From: Elusimicrobiota bacterium
Lineage (GTDB): Bacteria > Elusimicrobiota > Elusimicrobia > UBA1565 > UBA9628
Assembly (NCBI GenBank): GCA_016212855.1
Contig: JACRDP010000014.1
Span: forward strand, 1-64,000
DNA length: 64,000 bases
Direction: 5' to 3'
The notes under the pieces are model-generated. The model saw only the letters and a list, made by a program, of their open reading frames with translations. It was not told where the DNA came from and ran no database searches. Both the position numbers and the translations under genes were made by a program. Numbering within the stretch: position 1 is the stretch's first letter; every line of letters begins with the position of its first letter. Shown piece by piece: positions 16,063 through 26,011 of this stretch.

Positions 16063-16068
16063 TAGGAT
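16063..16068 (+). promoter_or_regulatory. -10-like TAGGAT, 6 nt before cyclase GTG
   Basis: TAGGAT, six bases (gagaac), then GTG at 16075. No Shine-Dalgarno fits, so a leaderless mRNA is predicted. Confidence 0.4.
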
Positions 16069-16074
16069 GAGAAC

Positions 16075-18182
<2,108 letters not shown>

Positions 18183-18183
<1 letters not shown>

Positions 18184-18638
18184 TGAGACCCCGACTGCTT
18201 CTCGCCGCCGCCGCTCTGCTGACCGCCGCCGCGGCCGCCGCGACGACGATCACCGTGCTCGTTCAACAGGCGCCGCTGCGCAAGCGCGCCCAGTCCTACG
18301 CGCCCGTGGTCAAGACCGCGAGCCTCGGCGACAAGTTTGAGTCCTCCGGTCTCGAGTCCGGCTTCTACAAGACCGAATCCGGCTACATCCACGCGAGCGC
18401 GGTGACCGCGCGCAAAGTGTCGTTGGGCTCCTCCGACTCCGTCGGCTCCGCCGCGACGGCCGAGGAGATGACCTTGGCCGGCAAGGGCTTCAACGCCCAG
18501 GTCGAGAAGTCCTACGCCGACAAGAACGGCTCCGCCAACTTCTCCGCGGTCAACGCGATGGAGCGTCGCTCTGTCTCCGACTCGGCGCTGCTGGAGTTCC
18601 TCAGCGCCGGCGGGCTCATCCCGGGAGGCGCCAAGTGA
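18183..18638 (+). CDS. Secreted SH3-like protein
   Basis: 151 aa with a signal peptide (MRPRLLLAAAALLTAAAAAA). A bacterial SH3-like unit follows (TTITVLVQQAPLRKRAQSYAPVVKTASLGDKFESSG... SGYIHASAVT). The C-terminal 70 residues are low complexity and helical. ATG overlaps the cyclase stop (TAATG) and the M48 protease start overlaps its own end, so all three are coupled. SH3b modules usually bind peptidoglycan; here they may target the protease or the CHASE2 sensor. Confidence 0.75.
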
Positions 18639-19522
18639 AGCGCTTGCTCCCCCTCGCCGCGCTTCTCGCCGGCTGCTCCGGATTGCAGAATCTCAACATC
18701 GGCGGTTACACCGGCTCGTCGATGGGCCAGCGTCTGCAAAACGTGGACGTGACCAAGGTCGCCAAGGGCGTCAATCAGATCCGCAAGGGCTTCTCCGACA
18801 TCAGCGAGTCCGAGGAGTACTACATCGGTCGCGCCGTGTCCGCCCAGGTGCTGGCCAAGTACAAGCCGCTCAACGATCCCGGCCTCAACGCCTACGCGCA
18901 GAAGGTGGCCCAGGCCGTGGCGGCGGCCAGCGACCGGCCCTCGACCTTCAAGGGCTATCACGTGCAGATTCTTGACAGCGCCGAGATCAACGCGTTCGCC
19001 GCGCCCGGCGGCTTCATTTTCGTCACCCGCGGCATGCTCAAGCTGGTCAAGAGCGAGGACGAGCTGGCCGGCGTGCTCGCGCACGAGGTCGCCCACATAG
19101 CCAAGAAGCACGGCCTCAAGACGATCCAGACCGCGCGCTTGACCTCGGCCTTCACCATCCTCGGCTCCGAGGCGGCGAAGAGCTATACGCCCCAGCAGAT
19201 CGGCCAGCTGACGAGCGCGTTCGAGGGCGCGATCGAGGACGTCGTCAACAAGCTCGTCGTCAACGGCTACAGCCGCGACAAGGAGTACGAGGCCGACAAG
19301 TTCGGCGCGCAGTACGCCAAGGACGCCCACTACGATCCCGCCGCGCTCAAGACCTTCCTGACGCGCATGGAAAAGGCCGCCGGCGCCGGCGTCGGGGGCA
19401 TGTTCAAGACCCACCCCGCCGCGGCCAAGCGCGTGTCCGAACTGGGCTCGCTGTCTCCGGCCTCCGGCTATAAGAAATCCTCCGAACGCGGGCGCCGGTT
19501 CAGCGAAGCCGTTCAGCTGTAG
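18635..19522 (+). CDS. M48-family zinc metalloprotease lipoprotein
   Basis: 295 aa. The lipobox LLAGCSG gives an acylated Cys near residue 14. The zinc site is HEVAHIAKKH with the third ligand in RDKEYEADKFGAQYA, the classic M48 (BepA/Oma1-like) arrangement. It is a periplasmic quality-control protease of the outer-membrane type. GTG start overlaps the previous stop. About 205 bp of mostly non-coding DNA follow. Confidence 0.92.
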   Translation: MKRLLPLAALLAGCSGLQNLNIGGYTGSSMGQRLQNVDVTKVAKGVNQIRKGFSDISESEEYYIGRAVSAQVLAKYKPLNDPGLNAYAQKVAQAVAAASDRPSTFKGYHVQILDSAEINAFAAPGGFIFVTRGMLKLVKSEDELAGVLAHEVAHIAKKHGLKTIQTARLTSAFTILGSEAAKSYTPQQIGQLTSAFEGAIEDVVNKLVVNGYSRDKEYEADKFGAQYAKDAHYDPAALKTFLTRMEKAAGAGVGGMFKTHPAAAKRVSELGSLSPASGYKKSSERGRRFSEAVQL

Positions 19523-19603
19523 TCGCGGAATTACAGCTAAGCCGCCGTCTGGACAACTATCCTCAAGGATAGTCATCTCGTCCGCATCCATGTCAATCCA
19601 AAG

Positions 19604-19638
19604 TTATCCACGAGCTCGTCGCGCGAGTTTGTGCATAA
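19604..19638. promoter_or_regulatory. Two DnaA-box-like 9-mers
   Basis: TTATCCACG (19604-19612) has one mismatch to TTATNCACA, and TGTGCATAA (19630-19638) is an exact inverse match. They lie in a 205-bp intergenic stretch (19523-19727) that also holds ACTATCC-TCAA-GGATAGT. Two boxes are too few to call an origin; DnaA-dependent regulation is possible. Confidence 0.3.
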
Positions 19639-19727
19639 CTCACCAACGAATCGCCTTAACTGAGGATTTGCCCTCGGTTTGCCGTGTTTTAACGGTGAAA
19701 TCGGGGGTCAGGGGTCATGCTATCGGC

Positions 19728-20168
19728 ATGAATACCCCTCCCTTCGCGGGCCCCGTTCTCAGGATATCCGCCGCTTTGCTCGTCGCGGCCGTGTGCTTCC
19801 AGATCGGCCGCTGGACCGGTCAGCTCGAAAGTCGCGCCTCGATCGACACCGGTACCGAGCTGATCACCGCGAAGAACGGTATCCCCCCCGGCCCGACGCC
19901 GGCCGAGGTCAAGCCGGCCTCCGCGGCGCAGGGCGACCCGGTGGGCGAGAGCGGCGACATCATTACGCCTCTGAATGTGCGCGACCCTTCAGCCTTGGTC
20001 ATGGGCCCCGGGGCGGGCTCCGCCTACTCGGGGTCCGTCATTGCTCCGCCGGAACCGCCGTCGTCGCCGTCGCGCCACAAGCTGCGCAAGAAGCCTTTGC
20101 CCGAGGGAAAGTTGCTCGACCTGATGAAGAAGCAGGACGCGACGCCCGAACAGCCCAAAGTATATTAG
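19728..20168 (+). CDS. Hypothetical protein with one N-terminal membrane anchor
   Basis: The track starts at 19590, but the ATG at 19728 gives a natural N-terminus: MNTPPFAGPVLRISAALLVAAVCFQIGRWTG is a TM anchor or signal. The remaining 110 residues are Pro/Ala-rich and probably disordered, ending in a basic tail (HKLRKKPLPEGKLLDLMKKQD). No family recognised. It is convergent with aspS and separated from it by a strong hairpin. Confidence 0.6.
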   Translation: MNTPPFAGPVLRISAALLVAAVCFQIGRWTGQLESRASIDTGTELITAKNGIPPGPTPAEVKPASAAQGDPVGESGDIITPLNVRDPSALVMGPGAGSAYSGSVIAPPEPPSSPSRHKLRKKPLPEGKLLDLMKKQDATPEQPKVY

Positions 20169-20169
20169 G

Positions 20170-20189
20170 GCCGGCCGCAAGCGGCCGGC
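20170..20189. terminator. Bidirectional hairpin between convergent genes
   Basis: GCCGGCCGC-AA-GCGGCCGGC forms a perfect inverted repeat between the hypothetical gene (+) and aspS (-). It has no U-tract, so termination is likely but not certain. Confidence 0.55.
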
Positions 20190-20220
20190 ACAGACGCAGC
20201 AGCGGGAATCCTCGTAGCGT

Positions 20221-22008
20221 CTAGGACTTCGCGGGAACGGGCGCGGGCGCCGGCAAGTCGAGCTTGATGTGCAGCTCCTTGAGCTGCTTGGGCTTGACCG
20301 CCGAGGGCGCTTCGGAGAGCGGATCTCCGCCTTTCTGCGTCTTCGGGAAGGCGATCACGTCGCGGATCGACTCTTCGCCGCAGATGATCGCGGTGAGGCG
20401 GTCGAGGCCCATGCCGAAGCCGCCGTGCGGCGGCGCGCCGTAGTCGAGCGCGGATAAGAGCAGTCCGAACTGGCGCTGCTGTTCCGCGTCGTCGAAGCCC
20501 ATTAAGCCCAAAATCTTTCGCTGCATCGCGCCGCTGTGGTTGCGGATCGAACCGGAGGCGAGCTCGACGCCGTTGAGCACGAGGTCGTACTGGTGGCTGC
20601 GCACCGAGCCGGGATCCGTGTCGAGCTTGGGCGCGTCGGCGTCGAGCGGGCGCGTGAACGGGTTATGCGCGAACGTCCAACGCTTCTCCTCGGGCTCCCA
20701 CTCGAGCAGCGGGAAGTGCGTGACCCAGGAGAAGTGCCACGGCGTCGAGGGAGCGGGCTTGAGGCGCGCGATGATCTCCTTGCGGATCGCGCCGAGCACG
20801 GTGGAGGCCGGGATTTCCTTGTCGGCCGCGAAGAAGGTGTAGGTTCCCGCCTGGCCGCCGACCTTGGCCTTGATCGCGTCGAGCTCGGCGGGCTTCATGA
20901 ACTTGGCGATCGGCGTCTCGGGCCCCGCCGCGGTCCACTTGATCCAGGCAAGGCCTTTTGCGCCGTACACCTTGGCGACGTCGGTGAGCTTGTCGATCTC
21001 CGAGCGGGAGTAGTCCGAGGCGCAAGAGATGGCGCGCACGACGCCGCCGTCCTTGATCGCCGCCCCGAACACCTTGAACTCGCAGTCCTTGAGCTCGGCG
21101 GTGAGGTCGAGGATCTCGAAACCGTAGCGCTGGTCGGGCTTGTCCGAGCCGAAGCGGCGCATCGCGTCGAAGTAGTCGAGTCGGGGAAACGGGGTTTTGA
21201 TTTCAATGCCGAGAGCGGCCTTGAAAATCGCGGCCATCATCTTCTCGCAGGCGGCGTGGACGTCCTCCTCGCGCACGAAGGACATCTCGACGTCGATCTG
21301 GGTGTGCTCGTATTGCCGATCCGCGCGCAAGTCCTCGTCTCTAAAACAGCGTCCGAGCTGCATGTACTTCTCGATGCCCGAGGCCATGAGCATCTGCTTG
21401 AAGATCTGGGGCGACTGCGGCAAGGCGTAGAACTGGCCCGCGTTCAGGCGCGAGGGCACGAGGAAGTCGCGCGCGCCTTCGGGCGTGGCCTTGGTCAGGA
21501 TCGGCGTCTCGACCTCTAAAAAGCCCTCGGAGGCGAGCGCATTTCGCGCGGCCATCGCGATCGTGTGGCGCACGGTCAGGTTCTTGAGCATGCGAGCTCG
21601 GCGCAGGTCGAGGAAGCGGTACTTGAGCCGCGTCTCCTCGTTGACGTTGATGTGCTCGTCGATCTCGAAGGGCAGGACCTTGCAGACGTTGAGCGTGGTC
21701 ACGCTGTCGGCGTTCAGCTCGATCTGGCCGGAGGGAAGCTTGGGGTTCTCGGTGCCCTTGGGGCGCTTTTGAATGACGCCGGCGATGCTCACCACGTATT
21801 CGGCGCCGAGCCTGGCGGCCGCCAGGAACGCCTCCGCCTTCTCCGGGTGCACGACGACCTGGACGAGGCCGGAGCGGTCGCGCAGGTCGAAGAAGTAGAC
21901 GCCGCCGTGGTCGCGGCGGGAATGGACCCAGCCGGCGACGCGGACGGTCTTGCCCTCGAAGGAGGCGTCGAGCTTGCCCGCGTGGTGCGTGCGCATCGGG
22001 TGGTCCAT
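20221..22008 (-). CDS. aspS: Aspartyl-tRNA synthetase
   Basis: 595 aa from the ATG at 22008, which overlaps the Crp-family stop (TGATG); the track start at 22023 is inside that gene. An N-terminal OB-fold (VRVAGWVHSRRDHGGVYFFDLRD) precedes a class II catalytic core: motif 2 in CFRDEDLRADRQYEHTQID and motif 3 in GFGMGLDRLTAI. A GAD insertion domain lies between (about 290-420), the bacterial type. It charges tRNA-Asp and possibly tRNA-Asn, since discrimination cannot be judged here. Confidence 0.96.
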   Translation of the reverse strand: MDHPMRTHHAGKLDASFEGKTVRVAGWVHSRRDHGGVYFFDLRDRSGLVQVVVHPEKAEAFLAAARLGAEYVVSIAGVIQKRPKGTENPKLPSGQIELNADSVTTLNVCKVLPFEIDEHINVNEETRLKYRFLDLRRARMLKNLTVRHTIAMAARNALASEGFLEVETPILTKATPEGARDFLVPSRLNAGQFYALPQSPQIFKQMLMASGIEKYMQLGRCFRDEDLRADRQYEHTQIDVEMSFVREEDVHAACEKMMAAIFKAALGIEIKTPFPRLDYFDAMRRFGSDKPDQRYGFEILDLTAELKDCEFKVFGAAIKDGGVVRAISCASDYSRSEIDKLTDVAKVYGAKGLAWIKWTAAGPETPIAKFMKPAELDAIKAKVGGQAGTYTFFAADKEIPASTVLGAIRKEIIARLKPAPSTPWHFSWVTHFPLLEWEPEEKRWTFAHNPFTRPLDADAPKLDTDPGSVRSHQYDLVLNGVELASGSIRNHSGAMQRKILGLMGFDDAEQQRQFGLLLSALDYGAPPHGGFGMGLDRLTAIICGEESIRDVIAFPKTQKGGDPLSEAPSAVKPKQLKELHIKLDLPAPAPVPAKS

Positions 22009-22694
22009 CAGGCCTCGATGCAAAGCCCGGCGAGTTTATCGGGCGCGGGGATGCTGTAGCGGCCATCGTGCTGGGAGACGAGCCCGGCGCGGCGCAAGGA
22101 CGAGAGGGCGCGGGTCAGCGGCTCGCGGGTCGTGCCGACGACGTCGGCGAGCTCCTGCTGGGTGTAGCGCTCCTTGAGCACGAGCCCGCTCCCGTGGTTC
22201 TCGCCGGAGCGGCGGGCGAGGTCCAGGATGGCCTTGGCCACGCGGCCGAGGATGTTCCTAAACAGCAGGCCCTCGATCTCCTCGTTGGCGCGGCGCAGGC
22301 GCATGCATACGGTCTGGAGTAGGTAAAGGGCGAGCTTAGGGTCGTTGGCGAGCAGGCGCTGAAAGTCCTTCTTGCGGATCACCATCAGGCGCGAAGGCTC
22401 GACCGCCTGGGCGGCCGCGGTGCGGGTGGTGCCCTCGAGCAAGGACATTTCTCCAAAAAACTCACCTTCCTTGAGATACGCGAAAGTTTTGCGTTTTTTA
22501 GAGGCGGAATTGGTGAAGATCTTGATGCGGCCGGAGAGGACGATGTACATCGCGTCGGCGTCCTGGCGCTTGGCGAACACCGACTGGCGGTCGTGCAACG
22601 TCAGCTCCTCGGCGAGGCGGTAGACCTCACCCAGGTGCTTCGCGCTCAGGGCGGATAGAAACGGGATTTTTTTAAGGAGACGCGCGCCGCTCAT
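22008..22694 (-). CDS. Crp/Fnr-family transcriptional regulator
   Basis: 228 aa. The cyclic-nucleotide-binding barrel occupies residues 10-130, with the phosphate-binding cassette FFGEMSLLEGTTRTAAAQA (the Gly-Glu...Arg-Thr pair used for cAMP). A helix-turn-helix of the Crp type follows: TQQELADVVGTTREPLTRALSSL. There are no N-terminal Fnr cysteines, so it is more likely a cAMP sensor. It is the first gene of an operon with aspS and diverges from a lipoprotein gene. Confidence 0.9.
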   Translation of the reverse strand: MSGARLLKKIPFLSALSAKHLGEVYRLAEELTLHDRQSVFAKRQDADAMYIVLSGRIKIFTNSASKKRKTFAYLKEGEFFGEMSLLEGTTRTAAAQAVEPSRLMVIRKKDFQRLLANDPKLALYLLQTVCMRLRRANEEIEGLLFRNILGRVAKAILDLARRSGENHGSGLVLKERYTQQELADVVGTTREPLTRALSSLRRAGLVSQHDGRYSIPAPDKLAGLCIEA

Positions 22695-22701
22695 GCACCC
22701 G

Positions 22702-22707
22702 ATACTA
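22702..22707 (-). promoter_or_regulatory. -10-like TAGTAT, 7 nt before the Crp-family ATG
   Basis: TAGTAT on the minus strand, seven bases, then the ATG at 22694. Same geometry as other leading genes. Confidence 0.4.
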
Positions 22708-22745
22708 GCTTTCTTGCCCGGGGGCGTTCAAGACGGTCAGTTTGG

Positions 22746-22751
22746 TAAGAT
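22746..22751 (+). promoter_or_regulatory. -10-like TAAGAT, 6 nt before lipoprotein ATG
   Basis: TAAGAT, six bases (cggccc), then ATG at 22758. It is divergent from the Crp-family promoter, leaving only 63 bp between the two start codons. Confidence 0.4.
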
Positions 22752-22757
22752 CGGCCC

Positions 22758-23108
22758 ATGAAACTCTGCGGCGTGCTTGCCGGCGCCCTCCTGCTGGCGG
22801 GTTGCTCGGGCGGACGCACGCTTCGCTTTGAAAGCTCGGTTCCGGCCTCGGTCGAGGACTCAGGCGGAAAGACGCTTTGCGCACCCACGCCCTGCTCCTG
22901 GCGCGTCTCGCGCGAGACGTGCGGCGTGCTCGATTCCTCGAGCGGCTATCTGCGCGTCAGCGCCGTCGCGAGCGATGGGGCGCGGCTGGACGCTCCGCCG
23001 CTGAAGACCTGCGCCGTCCTCGAGGGGACGCTCGTGAGGTTTCGTTTCGCGGGTTCGGGGGCGCCGGAAGGTCGAGTCGACGTTCTCTCTAGAGAGACCA
23101 AGCCGTAA
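22758..23108 (+). CDS. Small lipoprotein of unknown function
   Basis: 116 aa with a signal peptide and lipobox (LLLAGCSGG). It contains four further cysteines (CAPTPC, ETCGV, KTCAV) that could form disulphides. No family recognised. The predicted mature part is beta-rich (PEGA-like phrases such as SSGYLRVSAVASDG), so a small carbohydrate-binding or PEGA-type module is conceivable. It diverges from the Crp-family gene and its 3' end overlaps surE by 20 bp. Confidence 0.65.
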   Translation: MKLCGVLAGALLLAGCSGGRTLRFESSVPASVEDSGGKTLCAPTPCSWRVSRETCGVLDSSSGYLRVSAVASDGARLDAPPLKTCAVLEGTLVRFRFAGSGAPEGRVDVLSRETKP

Positions 23109-23838
23109 GCGCTTGGAGCGTCGCCCCGTCGGTGCTGTCGATCTTGAGCGGCGTCACGGACACCCGTCCTCGCGAGACGACGCCGACGTCTGTCCCGGGC
23201 TCGTTCACGCCGCTGACCTGACGGCCCGCGAGCCAATAGTACTCGAGGCCGCGCGGGTCGGAACGGCGGGTCACTTCGGTACCGTAGATACGGCGGCCGA
23301 GCCTGGCGGGCTGCCCGGCCTTGTAGGGCTTGCCGCCCGCGGCCGGGAAGTTCACGTTGAGGCAAACTCCCTTCGGGAGTTTCTTCTGCAATACCTGCTT
23401 GGCCAGGCGCTGCGCGAAGACGCCGGCGCCCTTCCAATCCTTCGTCCCGTCGGGGTCCATGGAGAAGGCGATCGCGTCGATCTTGAGCAAGGTGGCTTCC
23501 ATGGCGGCGGCAACCGTGCCGGAGTAAATCACATCCTCGCCGAGGTTGTAGCCGCGGTTGATGCCCGATACGACAAGGTCGACTTTCCCCTTCAGGATCT
23601 CGAGCACGCCGAAGCGGCAACAGTCCGCGGGAGAACCGTTCAGGGCGTAGACCCCCTCGGATTTCTTGTGGATGCGGATCGGCTTATGAAGCGTAAGCGA
23701 GTGCGAGTCGGCGGAACGCTCGTGGTCGGGAACGGAAACGGTGACCAGCCCGATCTTACGCATCGCGGAAATTAAGGCGGGCAAACCGGGGCCGTAGATG
23801 CCGTCGTCATTGCAAACAAGAATCCGTGGCCGTTTCAT
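23089..23838 (-). CDS. surE: 5'-nucleotidase SurE
   Basis: 249 aa. The N-terminal metal site is ILVCNDDGIYGPGLPAL, followed by PDHERSADSHSLTLHKPIR (the Ser/Asn-type region of SurE) and LVVSGINRGYNLGEDVIYSGTVAAA. It dephosphorylates nucleoside 5'/3'-monophosphates. It starts 2 bases after murG and closes the dcw operon; surE at this place is unusual compared with the usual murC-ddl-ftsQ continuation. Confidence 0.95.
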   Translation of the reverse strand: MKRPRILVCNDDGIYGPGLPALISAMRKIGLVTVSVPDHERSADSHSLTLHKPIRIHKKSEGVYALNGSPADCCRFGVLEILKGKVDLVVSGINRGYNLGEDVIYSGTVAAAMEATLLKIDAIAFSMDPDGTKDWKGAGVFAQRLAKQVLQKKLPKGVCLNVNFPAAGGKPYKAGQPARLGRRIYGTEVTRRSDPRGLEYYWLAGRQVSGVNEPGTDVGVVSRGRVSVTPLKIDSTDGATLQALTAWSL

Positions 23839-23840
23839 AT

Positions 23841-24896
23841 TTATTTTAAATTCTCGAGTTCGTCAACAAAAGTCGCTGTCGTCCGGTCTGCCGCAGGCAG
23901 ACCGAGCTTAGACCAATCCGGGTGAGGCGGTGACATTAGCAAATCGGCCAGCGCGGCTCCCAGAAGGTCACCCAAGTCGTTGTCGTTAATCCGTTTGGCC
24001 GTGCCGGCAATTTCAAACACGCGGGCGTTAGCGTCCTGATGATTCGCCGCCGCGTGAGGGTACGGGACTAGAATGCTCAGCTTCCGTTGCGCCGCCAGTT
24101 CCGCTAAAGTGCTCGCTCCCGAGCGGCACACGACGATATCTGCGGCGGCGTAAGCCGCCGCCATGTCGTCGAGATATTCAAGTATCTTTGCCGAAACTCC
24201 GGCCTTTTCATAGGACGCGCTCGTTTCCGCGCCCTTTCCATTGCCGGTCAAATGCAGCACCTGCGCCGAAACTCCGGAAGCCTTCAACGCCGCCGCGAAG
24301 CCGGTATTGATCGCCGTCGCCCCCTGCGATCCACCGAACACGAGGATGGTCTTCTTCGTCGGGTCGAGCCCGAGTTTTTTGCGGGCGGCTATCGCTTCCA
24401 GGCGCTCATGTAATTCGGGTCTTACGGGAGTTCCCACGACTTGGCCCGTCCCCTCGATCGGCGGCAGCCCCCAAAACAATTTCGCCCCGAACTTCATCGA
24501 AGCCTTATTCGCCAGCCCCAAAATCGCGTTCGACTCATGAAGCGCGACCGGTACCCCGCGCCGCCAGGCCCCGTACGCGCACGGAAAGGTCAAATACCCC
24601 CCCATCCCGACGATGAGGTCCGGTTTGAAATCGCGCGTCACCTTGGACAGCAGGCATAGGCTCGACAGCAATTTGGCCGTAAACGAAAACAGCTCCGGCC
24701 CCAGCGACCGCGGCAGCCCCCGCAGATCGACCTCGAGACAGGCCAGCCCCGCCGCTTCGAGCTTGGCCTTCGCCGGATCGTCTTTCTTCACGACGAGCAG
24801 TGGCTCCCACCCGCGCTTCTTTAATTCCAAGGCCGCGACAAGGCCCGGATAAAAATGGCCCCCGGTTCCGCCCGCGGCGATCAGCACCCGCCTCAC
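23841..24896 (-). CDS. murG: UDP-GlcNAc:lipid I N-acetylglucosaminyltransferase
   Basis: 351 aa from a GTG at 24896 overlapping the ftsW stop (GTGA); the track ORF from 25199 is an artefactual extension. It has the lipid-binding loop GGTGGHFYPGLVAALELKKRG, the second G-loop VFGGSQGATAIN, and the donor-site region CRSGASTLAEL. It makes lipid II on the inner face of the membrane. Local GC is somewhat lower around 23.9-24.5 kb than in its neighbours. Confidence 0.95.
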   Translation of the reverse strand: MRRVLIAAGGTGGHFYPGLVAALELKKRGWEPLLVVKKDDPAKAKLEAAGLACLEVDLRGLPRSLGPELFSFTAKLLSSLCLLSKVTRDFKPDLIVGMGGYLTFPCAYGAWRRGVPVALHESNAILGLANKASMKFGAKLFWGLPPIEGTGQVVGTPVRPELHERLEAIAARKKLGLDPTKKTILVFGGSQGATAINTGFAAALKASGVSAQVLHLTGNGKGAETSASYEKAGVSAKILEYLDDMAAAYAAADIVVCRSGASTLAELAAQRKLSILVPYPHAAANHQDANARVFEIAGTAKRINDNDLGDLLGAALADLLMSPPHPDWSKLGLPAADRTTATFVDELENLK

Positions 24897-26011
24897 TTCA
24901 GAGCCTCCGCGCGCGACTGCCGCGAGATGTTGAGGAGCACGCCGACGCCGAGCATGGTCGACAGCAACGAGGACCCGCCGTAGGAGAAGAAGGGCAGCGG
25001 AATGCCCTTGGTCGGCAGGAGCCCGATCGACATCGCGATGTTGAAGAAGGCCTGAAGAGTGATGCTGAACGACACGCCGCAGGCGAGCAAGGTGCCGAAC
25101 AAGTTGGGCGCGGCGCGCGCGATGCGGATGCCGCGGATGAGGATCGTCGTGTACAGCGCGAGGATCACGGCCGCCCCGAGCAGGCCCAACTCCTCGCACA
25201 CGACGGGGAATATGAAATCTGTGTGAGGCGTGGGTAGATACATCAGCTTGAGTTTAGAAGCGCCGAAGCCCTTGCCGAGCCAGCCGCCGGAGCCGACGGC
25301 GAGGATGGACTGCGCGAGTTGATAGCCCGCGCCGCGGATGTTCTCGAAGGGCGTGAGAAAGCTCAGCAGGCGCGCGCGGCGGTACGGCTTGCGCCACAGC
25401 TCGATGGCGATGACGGGGACCGCCAGCGCCAGCACGCCTAAGATCGCGCTCACGCGCGCGCCCGCGACGAACAGCATGAGCACGGCGACGGAGAAGATCA
25501 GGGCCGGGGTGCCCAGGTCGGGCTCGAGACCGATGAGGATCAGAAGGACGCCGACGACGCCGAGCGGGATCGCCAGGCCGGGGACGATTTGTCCCAGCTT
25601 GCTGTGCTTCTTGTCGAGGTAGGCGGCGAGGAAGAGGATCGAGGTGAGCTTGGCGAACTCGGCCGGCTGGAGGCCGATGGGGCCGAGGCGGATCCAGCGC
25701 TTGGCGCCGGCGACAGCGGGAAAGAACAGGGCGGCGACCAAGGTCAGGCAGGTGACCGCGAAGATCGGCATGAGCCACTCTTTCAGGCGGTTGTAGTCGA
25801 GGCGGCTCATGGCACCCATGGCCAGCATGGAAATGATCGCCCAGATAAACTGGCGCTGGAAGAAGTACAGCGGGCGGCCGAGGTTCTTCTCCGCGTAGAT
25901 GGCGCTCGCGGAGTAGACCATGACCACGCCGATGGACAGCAAGGCGACGGCGGCTCCGAACAGCGCGTAGTCGATCGGCGCGCGCCGGCGCGCCGAGGGA
26001 CGCGGCTTCAC
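24893..26011 (-). CDS. ftsW: SEDS-family peptidoglycan glycosyltransferase FtsW
   Basis: 372 aa with about ten TMs. The SEDS signatures are LPTPHTDFIFPVVCEELGLLG and GLLPTKGIPLPFFSYGGSSLL. It polymerises lipid II during division together with the class B PBP encoded upstream. The start overlaps the murD stop, and the order murD-ftsW-murG is the standard dcw arrangement. Confidence 0.94.
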   Translation of the reverse strand: MKPRPSARRRAPIDYALFGAAVALLSIGVVMVYSASAIYAEKNLGRPLYFFQRQFIWAIISMLAMGAMSRLDYNRLKEWLMPIFAVTCLTLVAALFFPAVAGAKRWIRLGPIGLQPAEFAKLTSILFLAAYLDKKHSKLGQIVPGLAIPLGVVGVLLILIGLEPDLGTPALIFSVAVLMLFVAGARVSAILGVLALAVPVIAIELWRKPYRRARLLSFLTPFENIRGAGYQLAQSILAVGSGGWLGKGFGASKLKLMYLPTPHTDFIFPVVCEELGLLGAAVILALYTTILIRGIRIARAAPNLFGTLLACGVSFSITLQAFFNIAMSIGLLPTKGIPLPFFSYGGSSLLSTMLGVGVLLNISRQSRAEALK

